This document shows, piece after piece, positions 36,280 through 44,400 of a stretch of 64,000 nucleotides of DNA. The notes below the pieces were generated by a model. The model worked only from the letters and a program-made list of their open reading frames with translations. It was not told the DNA's origin and did no database searches. Both the position numbers and the translations under genes were made by a program. How positions within the stretch are numbered: the first letter of the stretch is position 1; every line of letters begins with the position of its first letter. Source of the DNA: Alphaproteobacteria bacterium (GTDB lineage Bacteria > Pseudomonadota > Alphaproteobacteria > UBA8366). The stretch is taken from assembly GCA_021774335.1 (NCBI GenBank), contig JAJFJD010000059.1:124001-188000 (forward strand), in the 5' to 3' direction.

Positions 36280-37196
36280 CGGGTCACCCCCGTGATCAGA
36301 CCCCCGCAAAACCCGGGAAGGCTGCCGAGCCTAGCGGCGACACGGCCGGAAGTAAACCGGGCCCGGGGCTTTATGTGGTGCCGACGCCAATTGGCAACAT
36401 GCGGGATATCACCTTGCGCGCATTGGATATTTTGCAGCAAGTGGACCTGATCGCCTGCGAAGACACGCGGGTGACCGGCCGGCTTCTCGATTTCCACGGC
36501 ATCACCACGCCGGTTACCGCCTATCACGACCATAATGCGCCCCGGGTCCGTCCGGAATTGCTTCGCCGCGCCGAGGGGGGCGCCAGCATCGCCCTGGTTA
36601 GCGACGCTGGCACACCGCTGATCTCGGACCCCGGCTACCGGCTGGTGCAGGAAGCGGTGGAGCGGTCGATCGCAGTGACCGCCCTGCCTGGCGCATCGGC
36701 GGTCATGACCGCGTTGACCGCATCCGGACTGCCAACCGACCGATTTCTGTTCCTCGGCTTTCCGCCCAGCCGCGCAAGCGCGCGCAAAAAACTGTTCGAG
36801 GAGGTCGCCGCCGTGCGCACCTCCCTCGTGTTTTTCGAATCCGCCCGACGGCTTGCGGCCAGCCTGGGCGCGATGGCGGTGGTGTTCCGCAGCCGTGATG
36901 CCGCGGTCGCGCGCGAGCTGACCAAGCGCTACGAAGAATTGCGCCGCGACACGCTGCCAGCGCTCGCGAAACACTATACCCAGGCCGGGCCACCGAAAGG
37001 CGAAGTGGTGATCGTCGTCGGACCGCCCGGCGATCTGCCGCCGCCGGGACCGGAAGAAATCGACCGGCTGCTGCGCGAAGCACTGGAGACGCAGAGCATG
37101 CGGGACGCCGTTTCCACCATCGCCGACCAGACCGGCGTGGCGCGGCGCGCGGTTTACGACCGCGCGCTGGCGTTAACGGGCCGGGGCCGGCGATGA
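36243..37196 (+). CDS. rsmI: 16S rRNA (cytidine1402-2'-O)-methyltransferase RsmI
   Basis: SAM-dependent tetrapyrrole-methylase-fold enzyme modifying C1402 in the ribosomal P site. The N-terminal stretch (residues 1-40) is basic and variable; the conserved part begins GLYVVPTPIGNMRDITLRAL and includes LIACEDTRVTGRLLDF, ALVSDAGTPLISDPGYRLVQ, ALPGASAVMTALTASGLPTD and FLGFPPSR. 317 residues from ATG 36243. The 5' end overlaps the divergent LpoA-like gene by 37 bp, so each promoter must lie inside the other's coding region unless a later start is used. Confidence 0.94.
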   Translation: MAKSRNFSRSSASGHPRDQTPAKPGKAAEPSGDTAGSKPGPGLYVVPTPIGNMRDITLRALDILQQVDLIACEDTRVTGRLLDFHGITTPVTAYHDHNAPRVRPELLRRAEGGASIALVSDAGTPLISDPGYRLVQEAVERSIAVTALPGASAVMTALTASGLPTDRFLFLGFPPSRASARKKLFEEVAAVRTSLVFFESARRLAASLGAMAVVFRSRDAAVARELTKRYEELRRDTLPALAKHYTQAGPPKGEVVIVVGPPGDLPPPGPEEIDRLLREALETQSMRDAVSTIADQTGVARRAVYDRALALTGRGRR

Positions 37197-37199
37197 TTC

Positions 37200-37230
37200 G
37201 TGATGTGGTGACCGGTGATGTGGTGACCGG
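37200..37230 (+). repeat. Short direct repeat before yraN
   Basis: The stretch TGATGTGGTGACCG occurs twice in succession (from about 37201 and 37214) between rsmI and yraN. It is small and probably arose by slippage. Confidence 0.4.
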
Positions 37231-37233
37231 GCA

Positions 37234-37590
37234 ATGAACAGACGCCGGCGCGCTTGGCGCCGGGGCCATTGGGCGGAACATTTCTGCGCCGCTGCTTTAG
37301 CCGTGCGTGGCTATCGCGTGCTGGCGCGGCGGCTGCGCTACCCGGTCGGTGAAATCGATCTGGTGGCCCGGCGCGGCGGCACGCTGGCGGTGATCGAGGT
37401 CAAGGCGCGCCGCGACACGGCAAGCGCCATGGAGGCGGTCACGCCCCGCCAACGCCGCCGAATTGCGCGCGCCGCGGAATGGCTCCTGGCGGAACGCCCC
37501 GCCCTCGCCGGCCTGGCGCTCCGGTTCGACGTGATGCTGGTAACGCCGTGGCGCTGGCCCCGGCACGTGACCGACGCATGGAGAATTTAG
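37234..37590 (+). CDS. yraN: YraN/UPF0102 endonuclease-like protein
   Basis: 118 residues with GHWAEHFCAAALAVRGYRVL, RRLRYPVGEIDLVARRGGTL and VIEVKAR, a restriction-endonuclease-like core (E..GEIDLV..EVK) typical of UPF0102. The catalytic Asp, Glu and Lys are present. The biochemical role is unsettled; it is generally linked to DNA recombination or nuclease activity. Located between rsmI and dolP, as in E. coli. The upstream 38 bp contain a duplicated TGATGTGGTGACCG unit. Confidence 0.9.
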   Translation: MNRRRRAWRRGHWAEHFCAAALAVRGYRVLARRLRYPVGEIDLVARRGGTLAVIEVKARRDTASAMEAVTPRQRRRIARAAEWLLAERPALAGLALRFDVMLVTPWRWPRHVTDAWRI

Positions 37591-37608
37591 CCCGCCGGTT
37601 TCGCCCGG

Positions 37609-37636
37609 TTGCGGTTCCCGCCAATCCTGCTATACA
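37609..37636 (+). promoter_or_regulatory. Putative promoter for the BON-domain gene
   Basis: TTGCGG (37609), 16 bp, TATACA (37631), with the ATG 10 bp after the -10. The hexamers are reasonable, but the leader would be only a few bases. Confidence 0.3.
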
Positions 37637-37645
37637 GCTAGGGTC

Positions 37646-38305
37646 ATGAAACCGGCGACACGTATTCCTTCAATCGACGACAAGAGTTTCCGGCCACGGA
37701 CCGCTCGCCGGCCGATGGCTTTTGTGCTGTGCGCGGCGCTTTCCCTGGCCCTCGGGCTGGCGGGATGTGGCCCGGGCGTGGTGATCGGCGCGGGCGCGGC
37801 CGCCGGCAACGCAGCCCTTCAGGAACGCGGTTTCGTCAAGACCGTCGGCGATACCGCCACCGAAACCAAAATTGCTGCAAATCTGGCCAATCACAGCGCC
37901 AAACTGTTCGTCGACGTTTCGGTTGAGGTCTACGAGGGGCGCGCATTGATGACTGGCGCGGTCGACAAAACCGAAAACCGCATTGATGCGGTTCGCATCG
38001 CCTGGAACGTGAACGGCGTGCGCGAAGTCCTCAACGAGATTCAGGTGCGCGACACGAGCGACCTGTTGGATGCCGCACGGGACCAATTGATCACCGCCGA
38101 CCTGAGCGCGACGATCACGGTCGACAAACGGATCAAGAGCATCAACTACTCGATCGAAGCAGTGAACGGCACGGTCTATCTAATGGGAATCGCGCAGGGT
38201 CAGGCCGAATTGGACCGGATCCGCAACCACGCCCGGCAGATTCGATATGTCCGGCGCATCGTCAGCCATGTTCGCATTAAGGGCGCGAAAGGTGGCGCCG
38301 GGTAG
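37646..38305 (+). CDS. dolP: BON-domain lipoprotein, DolP/YraP-like
   Basis: 219 residues. A basic N-terminus and hydrophobic segment end LGLAGCGPG, a lipobox (Cys near residue 34). Two BON domains follow: about 68-130 (DTATETKIAANLANHS, VSVEVYEGRALMTGAVD) and about 147-215 (AARDQLITADLSATITVDKR, AVNGTVYLMGIAQGQAELDR). DolP binds anionic phospholipid in the outer membrane and supports BAM and amidase activation. Position beside LpoA-like, rsmI and yraN genes supports this call. Its end overlaps the next gene by 14 bp. Confidence 0.9.
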   Translation: MKPATRIPSIDDKSFRPRTARRPMAFVLCAALSLALGLAGCGPGVVIGAGAAAGNAALQERGFVKTVGDTATETKIAANLANHSAKLFVDVSVEVYEGRALMTGAVDKTENRIDAVRIAWNVNGVREVLNEIQVRDTSDLLDAARDQLITADLSATITVDKRIKSINYSIEAVNGTVYLMGIAQGQAELDRIRNHARQIRYVRRIVSHVRIKGAKGGAG

Positions 38306-39137
38306 CGGAATCATCTCCGAGGCCGACCCGGCAGATATCCTGCGGCGGGTCGGCGACAACCCGTCGAGCGCCTTCGATCTGGCAGACGCCGCCCTGGCCT
38401 TGGCGGCATTGGACCGGCCCCGCGTCGATCTCGCCCACTACCGACATCATCTCGCCGTACTCGCCGACGACGTGCGGGCCGTCATCGCCGGCGATGGCCT
38501 GGAAAACTGCGTCAACGCACTGAACGAAACGATCCTGGGCCAGCACGGTTACGAGGGAGATCAACTCACCTACGACGACCTGCAGAACGCGAACTTGATG
38601 CGGGTCATCGACCGCCGCAAGGGCCTGCCGGTAGCGCTCGGGATCCTGTACTTGCACGCGGCCCGGGCCCAGGGCTGGTCCGCGGCCGGGTTGAATTTCC
38701 CCGGACATTTCCTGGTCCGCGTCGACCATGACGGCGAACGGGCGATCATCGACCCCTTCAACGCCGGCACTGTGTGCAGCGCCGGCGACCTCCGCGATCT
38801 GCTGAAGGCGATGCAGGGCGCCGAGGCGGAGTTGTCGCCGGACCAGTATGGCGACGTGAGCGACCGCGAAATCCTGCTGCGGCTGCAAAACAACATCAAA
38901 CTGCGTCATATCCAGATGAAGCAGGCCGACAAAGCCGCCATCGTCGCCGAATCGATGCTTCTTTTTGCGCCGGATTTCAACGGGTTGCGGCGGGAGGCCG
39001 GACTCCTGCACGCGCATGCCGGCAATCTTCAGGCGGCCATTTCTGCCCTTGAAGCATTCCTTGAACACGAGACCCACGACGGGCCGCGGCACGAGATCGC
39101 GACCCTGTTGCAGCAGCTTCGTCAAAGATTGAATTGA
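38292..39137 (+). CDS. SirB1-family transglutaminase-like/TPR protein
   Basis: About 281 residues from GTG 38292, chosen because AAGGG lies 8 bp upstream; ATG 38268 and ATG 38247 are alternatives. It contains the SirB1/transglutaminase-like core: LNETILGQHGYEGDQLTYDD, RRKGLPVALGILYLHAARAQ, NFPGHFLVRV with a His in the catalytic position, and IDPFNAG. The catalytic Cys of true transglutaminases is not evident (VALGILY replaces it), so it is probably non-enzymatic. C-terminal helices (residues 190-280) look TPR-like. The function of the family is unclear. Coupled to the dolP-like gene. Confidence 0.83.
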   Translation: MAPGSGIISEADPADILRRVGDNPSSAFDLADAALALAALDRPRVDLAHYRHHLAVLADDVRAVIAGDGLENCVNALNETILGQHGYEGDQLTYDDLQNANLMRVIDRRKGLPVALGILYLHAARAQGWSAAGLNFPGHFLVRVDHDGERAIIDPFNAGTVCSAGDLRDLLKAMQGAEAELSPDQYGDVSDREILLRLQNNIKLRHIQMKQADKAAIVAESMLLFAPDFNGLRREAGLLHAHAGNLQAAISALEAFLEHETHDGPRHEIATLLQQLRQRLN

Positions 39138-39241
39138 AGCGCTGGGCCGCCACCGCCGGGCCCGCTATAGTCGCGGCGAGACGCGCGGCCGCCCCCGCGG
39201 CAAACCACCGCGCACCGCCCAGCGGAAGCAGGAGAACATAG

Positions 39242-40189
39242 ATGAGCCTTGCCGTTGCCATACAGATGGACCCGATTTCCGGCGTAGACATCAACGCCGA
39301 CAGCACCTTCGTCATGGCGCTGGAAGCGCAGCGCCGCGGGCACGGGCTGTATCATTATCTACCGCAGGACCTGTCCTTCCGGCACAACCGGCTGTTCGCC
39401 CGGGTACAGCCGTTGGAAGTGCGGCGCGAACACGGCAGCCACTTCACACTTGGCGCTGCACAAATGGTCGATCTCGCGACGATGGACGTGGTGCTGATGC
39501 GTCAGGATCCGCCGTTCGACATGGCCTACATCACGGCTACGCATCTGCTGGAGCACATCCATCCGACCACGTTGGTGGTGAACGACCCGGTGTCGGTGCG
39601 CAATGCGCCGGAGAAACTGTTCGTCACTCATTTCAGCGAGTTGATGCCGCCCAGCCTTATCACCAGCAACCGCGACGAAATCCTCGCCTTTCGCGACGAA
39701 CATAAGGACATCATCCTAAAGCCACTGTTCGGTAACGGCGGCGCCGGCGTCTTCCACCTTGCGCCCGGCGACGAGAACCTAAGCTCGCTGCTGGAAATGT
39801 TCACCGAGATGTACCGCGAACCGATCATCGCGCAGCGCTACCTGCCCGAGGTGCGGGATGGCGACAAGCGCATCATCCTGATCGACGGCAAACCGATGGG
39901 CGGCGTGTCCCGGGTCCCGGAACCCGGCGAAGCGCGCGCCAACTTCCACTCCGGCGGCCGCGGTGAGAAGACCGAGTTGACCAAACGCGAGCAACAGATT
40001 TGCGAAGCGATCGGCCCGACCCTGAAAGAGCGGGGATTGATCTTCGTCGGCATCGACGTGATCGGCGACTACATGACCGAGATAAACGTCACCTCGCCGA
40101 CCGGGATTCAGGAGATCAACCATTTCGACGGCATCTCGATCGAAGGCGCGATCTGGGATGCGATCGAGGAACGCCGCCAGAAGCGTTAG
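39242..40189 (+). CDS. gshB: Glutathione synthetase
   Basis: Joins gamma-glutamylcysteine and glycine with ATP. 315 residues in the prokaryotic ATP-grasp form: AVAIQMDPISGVDINADSTF at the N-terminus, MRQDPPFDMAYITATHLLE, the glycine-rich loop KPLFGNGGAGVFHL, and the C-terminal GIDVIGDYMTEINVTSPTGI with metal ligands. Separated by 104 bp from the preceding gene and convergent with the flagellin-like gene. Confidence 0.97.
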   Translation: MSLAVAIQMDPISGVDINADSTFVMALEAQRRGHGLYHYLPQDLSFRHNRLFARVQPLEVRREHGSHFTLGAAQMVDLATMDVVLMRQDPPFDMAYITATHLLEHIHPTTLVVNDPVSVRNAPEKLFVTHFSELMPPSLITSNRDEILAFRDEHKDIILKPLFGNGGAGVFHLAPGDENLSSLLEMFTEMYREPIIAQRYLPEVRDGDKRIILIDGKPMGGVSRVPEPGEARANFHSGGRGEKTELTKREQQICEAIGPTLKERGLIFVGIDVIGDYMTEINVTSPTGIQEINHFDGISIEGAIWDAIEERRQKR

Positions 40190-40206
40190 TGGAGCAGCGC
40201 GCGTGT

Positions 40207-40224
40207 GGCTGCCCGACGGCAGCC
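40207..40224. terminator. Hairpin between convergent gshB and flagellin-like gene
   Basis: Perfect 7-bp stem GGCTGCC-CGAC-GGCAGCC in the 42-bp convergent gap. There is no clear T-run on either side; it is probably a shared 3'-end structure. Confidence 0.5.
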
Positions 40225-40231
40225 GGAATGA

Positions 40232-41326
40232 TCAGAAACTTTCGTCGAATTGCCGCTGGATCGAGAGCGACAGCAGGTTGCCGCCGCCGTCGAAGGACAG
40301 CGCGCTCTGCAGCAGATCGTTGAACAACAATGTCTGTTTCTGCTCTTCCAACGCTTTTTGCGTCTGCTCCAGAAGCGCCTGCTGCTGCACGTTAGTCGCC
40401 AGCGCATTATGCTCTTCGATCAGCTTGGTGTTGAAATCGCGATGCGCGGTGACCTTGGTCAATTGCGTTTCGACAATCGTGATGTCGAAGCGCAGCGTGG
40501 AGGACGCCGCATCCAGATCGGCGAGCGCGTCGTCCAGCTTGTCAGGATCGGTGAAATTGCCGTAGAGGAAGGAATTCAGTACGCCAAGGCCCTTGCGCTC
40601 GAGCGTGCCGCTGAGATAGGGCGACGCCTCGCCGTCGCGGGTCAGCGAAATCGAGCCGGTATCCGAATCGTAAACAACCGTGTCGGTATCCGACACGATT
40701 TGGCCTTCGTCGCCGAACTCGGTCGGGAATTTCGTAAGGACCGCCCCGAAAATGCCCGGATAGTGGTTATCGCCGTTGCCGTCGGTGATGAAATAGTCGC
40801 TGCCGGAAAAGATGCCGGTGACTGTCTGGTCAATCGGGCTGTCGGGCTTCGTCTTATAGGTCAACGTGCTCGGCGTGAAGACGTCGCGGATCGAGCTGCC
40901 GATGATGTTGCCTTCGATGCCGCCGGAATTCCGCACCTTGATGTTCAGCTGGCCCAACAGCTGATCGAAGGTATCGGCGTGAATGGCGCGCTGACTGTCG
41001 TCGATCGTGGTGCTCTGCGCCAGCACGATCTGCTTCCGCATGTCGCTCAGGAGTTTCTTGATATCCACCAGCGTATCGCGCGCGTCGGTCACCGCCGCCG
41101 TCGTCCGTTCCAGCTTTGAAGACAAGCGGCTGAAATTCTTGGCGCGTTGCTCCGCGAGCCGCGCCTTGCCTTCGATATTCGTGAAATCGAGACGTTCGGT
41201 CGAGCGGTTCCGGGCAGCCGACGAACTGGCCCGGGCGGCCGCCAACAGGCCGTTCGCTGTCGATGCGCTCGGCAGCGCCGAGAACAAGTTCAGGCTGAGA
41301 GCATTCAAGCGCGAAACATCGACCAT
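40232..41326 (-). CDS. Flagellin-like / hook-associated-like protein (orphan)
   Basis: 364 residues. The N-terminal helical region (about 50-135) follows the flagellin D1 pattern: a heptad segment, then ARDTLVDIKKLLSDMRKQIV, a short linker and ADTFDQLLGQLNIKVRNSGG, closely parallel to the 'ILQRMRELAVQ...EFDQLL.EI' layout of flagellins. The middle (about 140-260) is beta-rich and acidic. The C-terminus has a second long helix (DDALADLDAASSTLRFDITI onward) that would pair with the N-terminal one. No other flagellar gene is in the window. It may be a divergent flagellin or another secreted filament protein; assignment is by pattern only. Upstream is a promoter and two palindromes. Confidence 0.62.
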   Translation of the reverse strand: MVDVSRLNALSLNLFSALPSASTANGLLAAARASSSAARNRSTERLDFTNIEGKARLAEQRAKNFSRLSSKLERTTAAVTDARDTLVDIKKLLSDMRKQIVLAQSTTIDDSQRAIHADTFDQLLGQLNIKVRNSGGIEGNIIGSSIRDVFTPSTLTYKTKPDSPIDQTVTGIFSGSDYFITDGNGDNHYPGIFGAVLTKFPTEFGDEGQIVSDTDTVVYDSDTGSISLTRDGEASPYLSGTLERKGLGVLNSFLYGNFTDPDKLDDALADLDAASSTLRFDITIVETQLTKVTAHRDFNTKLIEEHNALATNVQQQALLEQTQKALEEQKQTLLFNDLLQSALSFDGGGNLLSLSIQRQFDESF

Positions 41327-41349
41327 ACGTGCCTTCTCAAACCGTACTC

Positions 41350-41383
41350 GGCAAATTCTGCCCGGTGATGGGCAAAAATTGCC
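41350..41383 (-). promoter_or_regulatory. Twin palindromes in leader of flagellin-like gene
   Basis: Two 13-bp palindromes, GGCAAATTCTGCC (41350-41362) and GGCAAAAATTGCC (41371-41383), with starts exactly 21 bp apart, i.e. two helical turns. They lie between the predicted promoter and the ATG, as expected for repressor operators. Confidence 0.5.
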
Positions 41384-41397
41384 TACTAACCCATTGT

Positions 41398-41426
41398 AAT
41401 ATAACAGATAATTTCGGTAAAGGCAA
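41398..41426 (-). promoter_or_regulatory. Putative promoter of flagellin-like gene
   Basis: On the minus strand, TTGCCT (41426-41421), 17 bp, TATATT (41403-41398). The spacing is ideal and the -10 is good, in a locally AT-rich stretch. No sigma-28 or sigma-54 pattern was found. Confidence 0.45.
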
Positions 41427-41477
41427 GGCTGTTGTTTTCACGCCGATTGCCGCCACGTCTGCCAACCAACAACCGAC

Positions 41478-41804
41478 TCAGCGCCGCGGCGCCGACCGGC
41501 AGCGCGCATATCGTGCCTTGGCATCGGCCTCCTCCGCCGCCAGGTCGGCCAGTATCGCTTGTTCCGCCTTTCGCAACCTAAAATCCGCCGCATTGTTCGC
41601 GGCGATGTCGGCGTTGAATAACGCTTGGATCGTTTCGCGCTCCTGCTGGAGCCGCGCCAAGTCGCGATCCAAAGCCGCGCGGCACTCGACCGCAGCCGTC
41701 GATTTTCCAGGCGATTTTCCAAGCGGTTCCACCGGTGGACCGCCGGCCGAGGCGGTGGCGGCCGTCATCAGAAATCCAGCGAGAAGGATGGGAAAGCGCA
41801 TCAT
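41478..41804 (-). CDS. Small exported coiled-coil hypothetical protein
   Basis: 108 residues; a second ATG one codon in (41801) is equivalent. Signal peptide MMRFPILLAGFLMTAATASA, then a Gly/Pro linker and a long amphipathic helix (about 40-102; ECRAALDRDLARLQQERETI onward) flanked by two cysteines (in VECRA and ARCRS), which could form a disulfide hairpin. I recognise no family. It lies upstream of the flagellin-like gene on the same strand with a 150-bp gap containing that gene's own promoter. Confidence 0.68.
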   Translation of the reverse strand: MMRFPILLAGFLMTAATASAGGPPVEPLGKSPGKSTAAVECRAALDRDLARLQQERETIQALFNADIAANNAADFRLRKAEQAILADLAAEEADAKARYARCRSAPRR

Positions 41805-41871
41805 GGTGTCGGCAGCCTAGCATAGTGTGCGGCGGTAAGGCTCCTGATCCGCAGGCCCTGAATCCGCGCGG

Positions 41872-42369
41872 CTAACCCTGGAGAATTTCCTGGCCCTTGC
41901 TGTCGAAGAAGACGGTCAGCGCCAGGATGATGTCCACCGTTACGCCGTCCGAGGCGAGCGGGAACCGGACACGTTCCATCTCGTAATAATCTTTCTCCGG
42001 GCGCATCTTGGACCGGCCCCGCGCCCAGCTTGGTTGGCGGGATTCAACAATGTCGATAAACACGCTGGGGTCGTAGTTCGGCCACCGCTCATCAAACCAG
42101 CGTCCGGTATTATCCTCGCCGGCGTAATTGACCACCTGGGTGCCAAGCAGCCGGAACTTGAAGCGATATGGATTCCGGTACACGTCGATCAGCCAAATGT
42201 TTGGCAGCAGTTCCGGAATATCCACCGGGTCAATATGCTGCCGCCCCGGAAGCCCAGTTTCCGGGTGTTTCGAGCGCCAATAGTCCTGCACCGCCTTTAC
42301 TTTGGCGTGGCAATCTTCCGGAATCGGAAGGCTGATTGGCGATGGAATTGATTCCGCCATCTGGACCAT
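41872..42369 (-). CDS. PAS_5-type PAS domain protein
   Basis: 165 residues; starts at MVQMAES or four codons later. It consists of a single PAS-like domain of the alphaproteobacterial PF07310 type: VKAVQDYWRSKHPETGLPGR, DIPELLPNIWLIDVYRNPYR, FRFRLLGTQVV-like FKFRLLGTQVVNYAGEDNTG, and VRFPLASDGVTVDIILALTV. No output domain is present, so it would act through partner interaction or small-molecule sensing. The 246-bp gap to comM is AT-rich with no other gene. Confidence 0.82.
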   Translation of the reverse strand: MVQMAESIPSPISLPIPEDCHAKVKAVQDYWRSKHPETGLPGRQHIDPVDIPELLPNIWLIDVYRNPYRFKFRLLGTQVVNYAGEDNTGRWFDERWPNYDPSVFIDIVESRQPSWARGRSKMRPEKDYYEMERVRFPLASDGVTVDIILALTVFFDSKGQEILQG

Positions 42370-42616
42370 CAGACAGGGGGCCTTTTATGCAGCATTTGTG
42401 TAGAGTGCCGTCCAGATATTAATATTTCGGTAATGAAATCGCTTGATTCATACTCAAAATATCCCGTTATGCGAGAATTAATTTACCTTGCCACCATCAC
42501 AGGAAACAATGCGTGTTGCCCGGCAGCGCGCGCAGGGAAGCGAAATTCGGCGGCCTGATAGGCCATTGCCGCCCAGGGATTGAACACAATCCTGTTTACC
42601 TCTCCTTTCAGTGAGT

Positions 42617-44176
42617 ATGATTAACGGCCAACCGGCATTCCACGCAGGGGAGCGCGCCGTCATCGTTGCGCATGTGAACACCGTCGCCTTCCAGGGCATC
42701 GACACGCTGCCGATCGACGTGCAGGTGACGTTGGCGAACGGCCTGCCCGCCTTCACCGTGGTCGGCCTGCCGGACAAGGCGGTGGCGGAAAGCCGCGAGC
42801 GGGTGCGCGCCGCACTGGCGGCACTTGGCCTCGGCCTGCCGCCGAAACGGATCACCGTAAACCTGTCGCCTGCCGACGTGCTGAAGGAAGGCAGTCATTT
42901 CGACCTGCCGATCGCGCTCGGCCTGCTCGCCGCGATGGATGTGCTACCGGACGACGCGCTCATCGGCTACGCGGCGCTCGGCGAGTTGGGGTTGGACGGC
43001 GCGATCGCCCGGGTGTCGGGCGTGCTGCCGGCGGCGATCGGCGCGCATGCGGCGGGGCTCGGCCTGATCTGCCCGGCATCCTGCGGCGGCGAGGCGGCAT
43101 GGGCCGGAGAGGTGGCGATCCTCGCCCCGGCGACGTTGCTGTCCCTGATCAATCACATGAAAGGCACGCAGACGTTGACGCCGCCGGCGCCGGAATTGCG
43201 CGACGACGATGCGCCGCTGCCCGATCTGGTCGACATCAAAGGGCAGGAGACCGCCAAACGCGCCCTCGAACTGGCCGCCGCCGGGGCGCATAACCTGCTG
43301 ATGATGGGGCCGCCGGGCGCCGGCAAGTCGATGCTGGCGCAGCGGTTGCCGGGCCTGCTGCCGCCGCTGCAACCGAGGGAGGCGCTCGAGGTCAGCATGG
43401 TGCAGAGCGTCGCCGGACTGCTGTCGGACGGCGCGATCACCCGGCGGCGGCCGTTCCGTGATCCGCATCATTCGGCATCGCTGCCGGCGATGGTCGGCGG
43501 CGGCATGCGCGCCAAGCCGGGCGAAATCACGCTGGCGCATCACGGCGTGCTGTTCCTGGACGAGCTGCCGGAATTCTCCCGCCCGACGCTCGAATCCCTG
43601 CGTCAGCCGATGGAGACCGGCCGCGCCTCGGTCGCCCGCGCCAACGCGCATGTCACCTATCCCGCACGATTTCAACTGGTCGCGGCGATGAACCCCTGCC
43701 GCTGCGGTCATCTCGACGACCCGGCGCTCGCCTGCGCCCGCGCGCCGCGCTGCGCCCAGGACTATCAGTCGAAGATCTCCGGCCCGCTGTTCGACCGCAT
43801 CGACCTGCATGTGGACGTCCCTGCGGTCAGTGCCACCGACCTGTCCTTGCCGCCGCCCGCGGAAACCAGCACCGACGTCGCCGCGCGCATCGCCCAGGCC
43901 CGCGCGATCCAGACCGCGCGCTATGAAAAACTCGGCCAGGCGGTCGGCACCAACGCCGAAGCCGACGGCGCCCTGCTGGAAGACATCGCCGCCCCGGACC
44001 CGGAGGGCCGCAAGCTGCTCACCGACGCCGCGGAACGCCTGAAACTCAGTGCCCGCGGATATCACCGGGTGCTGAGGGTGGCCCGGACCTTGGCGGATTT
44101 GGAAGGCCAGCCCGACGTGCGCCGGGTGCATGTGGCGGAAGCGCTGAGCTACCGGCGGGTGATGGCGCGGGGGTAG
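42617..44176 (+). CDS. comM: ComM/YifB-family Mg-chelatase-like AAA+ ATPase
   Basis: 519 residues from ATG 42617 (GTG 42611 is possible; the family core begins at VAHVNTVAFQGIDTLPIDVQ, so the start may be later). N-terminal ChlI-like fold (to about 180): TVVGLPDKAVAESRERVRAA and NLSPADVLKEGSHFDLPIAL. The AAA+ domain has Walker A MGPPGAGKSMLAQRLPG, Walker B GVLFLDELPEFSR and arginine segment RQPMETG. A C-terminal zinc-like loop is CRCGHLDDPALACARAPRCA. ComM is a hexameric helicase promoting branch migration during natural transformation. Confidence 0.95.
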   Translation: MINGQPAFHAGERAVIVAHVNTVAFQGIDTLPIDVQVTLANGLPAFTVVGLPDKAVAESRERVRAALAALGLGLPPKRITVNLSPADVLKEGSHFDLPIALGLLAAMDVLPDDALIGYAALGELGLDGAIARVSGVLPAAIGAHAAGLGLICPASCGGEAAWAGEVAILAPATLLSLINHMKGTQTLTPPAPELRDDDAPLPDLVDIKGQETAKRALELAAAGAHNLLMMGPPGAGKSMLAQRLPGLLPPLQPREALEVSMVQSVAGLLSDGAITRRRPFRDPHHSASLPAMVGGGMRAKPGEITLAHHGVLFLDELPEFSRPTLESLRQPMETGRASVARANAHVTYPARFQLVAAMNPCRCGHLDDPALACARAPRCAQDYQSKISGPLFDRIDLHVDVPAVSATDLSLPPPAETSTDVAARIAQARAIQTARYEKLGQAVGTNAEADGALLEDIAAPDPEGRKLLTDAAERLKLSARGYHRVLRVARTLADLEGQPDVRRVHVAEALSYRRVMARG

Positions 44177-44400
44177 GCTCTGTCAGCCTCCCAGACAAGG
44201 CAGCTGCCGATGAGAAGCAATTACTAGTTCAGTAAAAGTTGGACCATAGGACTTTATAATTAGAAAGTACTATATCTCCGGTCTCCATTTAGTTGCATGC
44301 TCCTCTGAATTATTACGATTGTTGCACGGGTCGCAGCTGTTTATTCAGCGCAGAAAGCGCTCATCCAGCGAATTAGCGGCCGCCCCAGGGAGCATCGATT
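44177..44400. other. AT-richer intergenic stretch
   Basis: About 220 bp between comM and the exported Cys protein, clearly richer in A and T than the flanks. A perfect TATAAT occurs at 44255 without a well-spaced -35. No gene was seen. Confidence 0.5.

Noticed and set aside
41350..41383. Sigma-54 promoter (GG-N10-GC) in the flagellin-like leader
   Set aside because: GG to GC spacing is about two bases too short in both palindromes; operator interpretation fits better.
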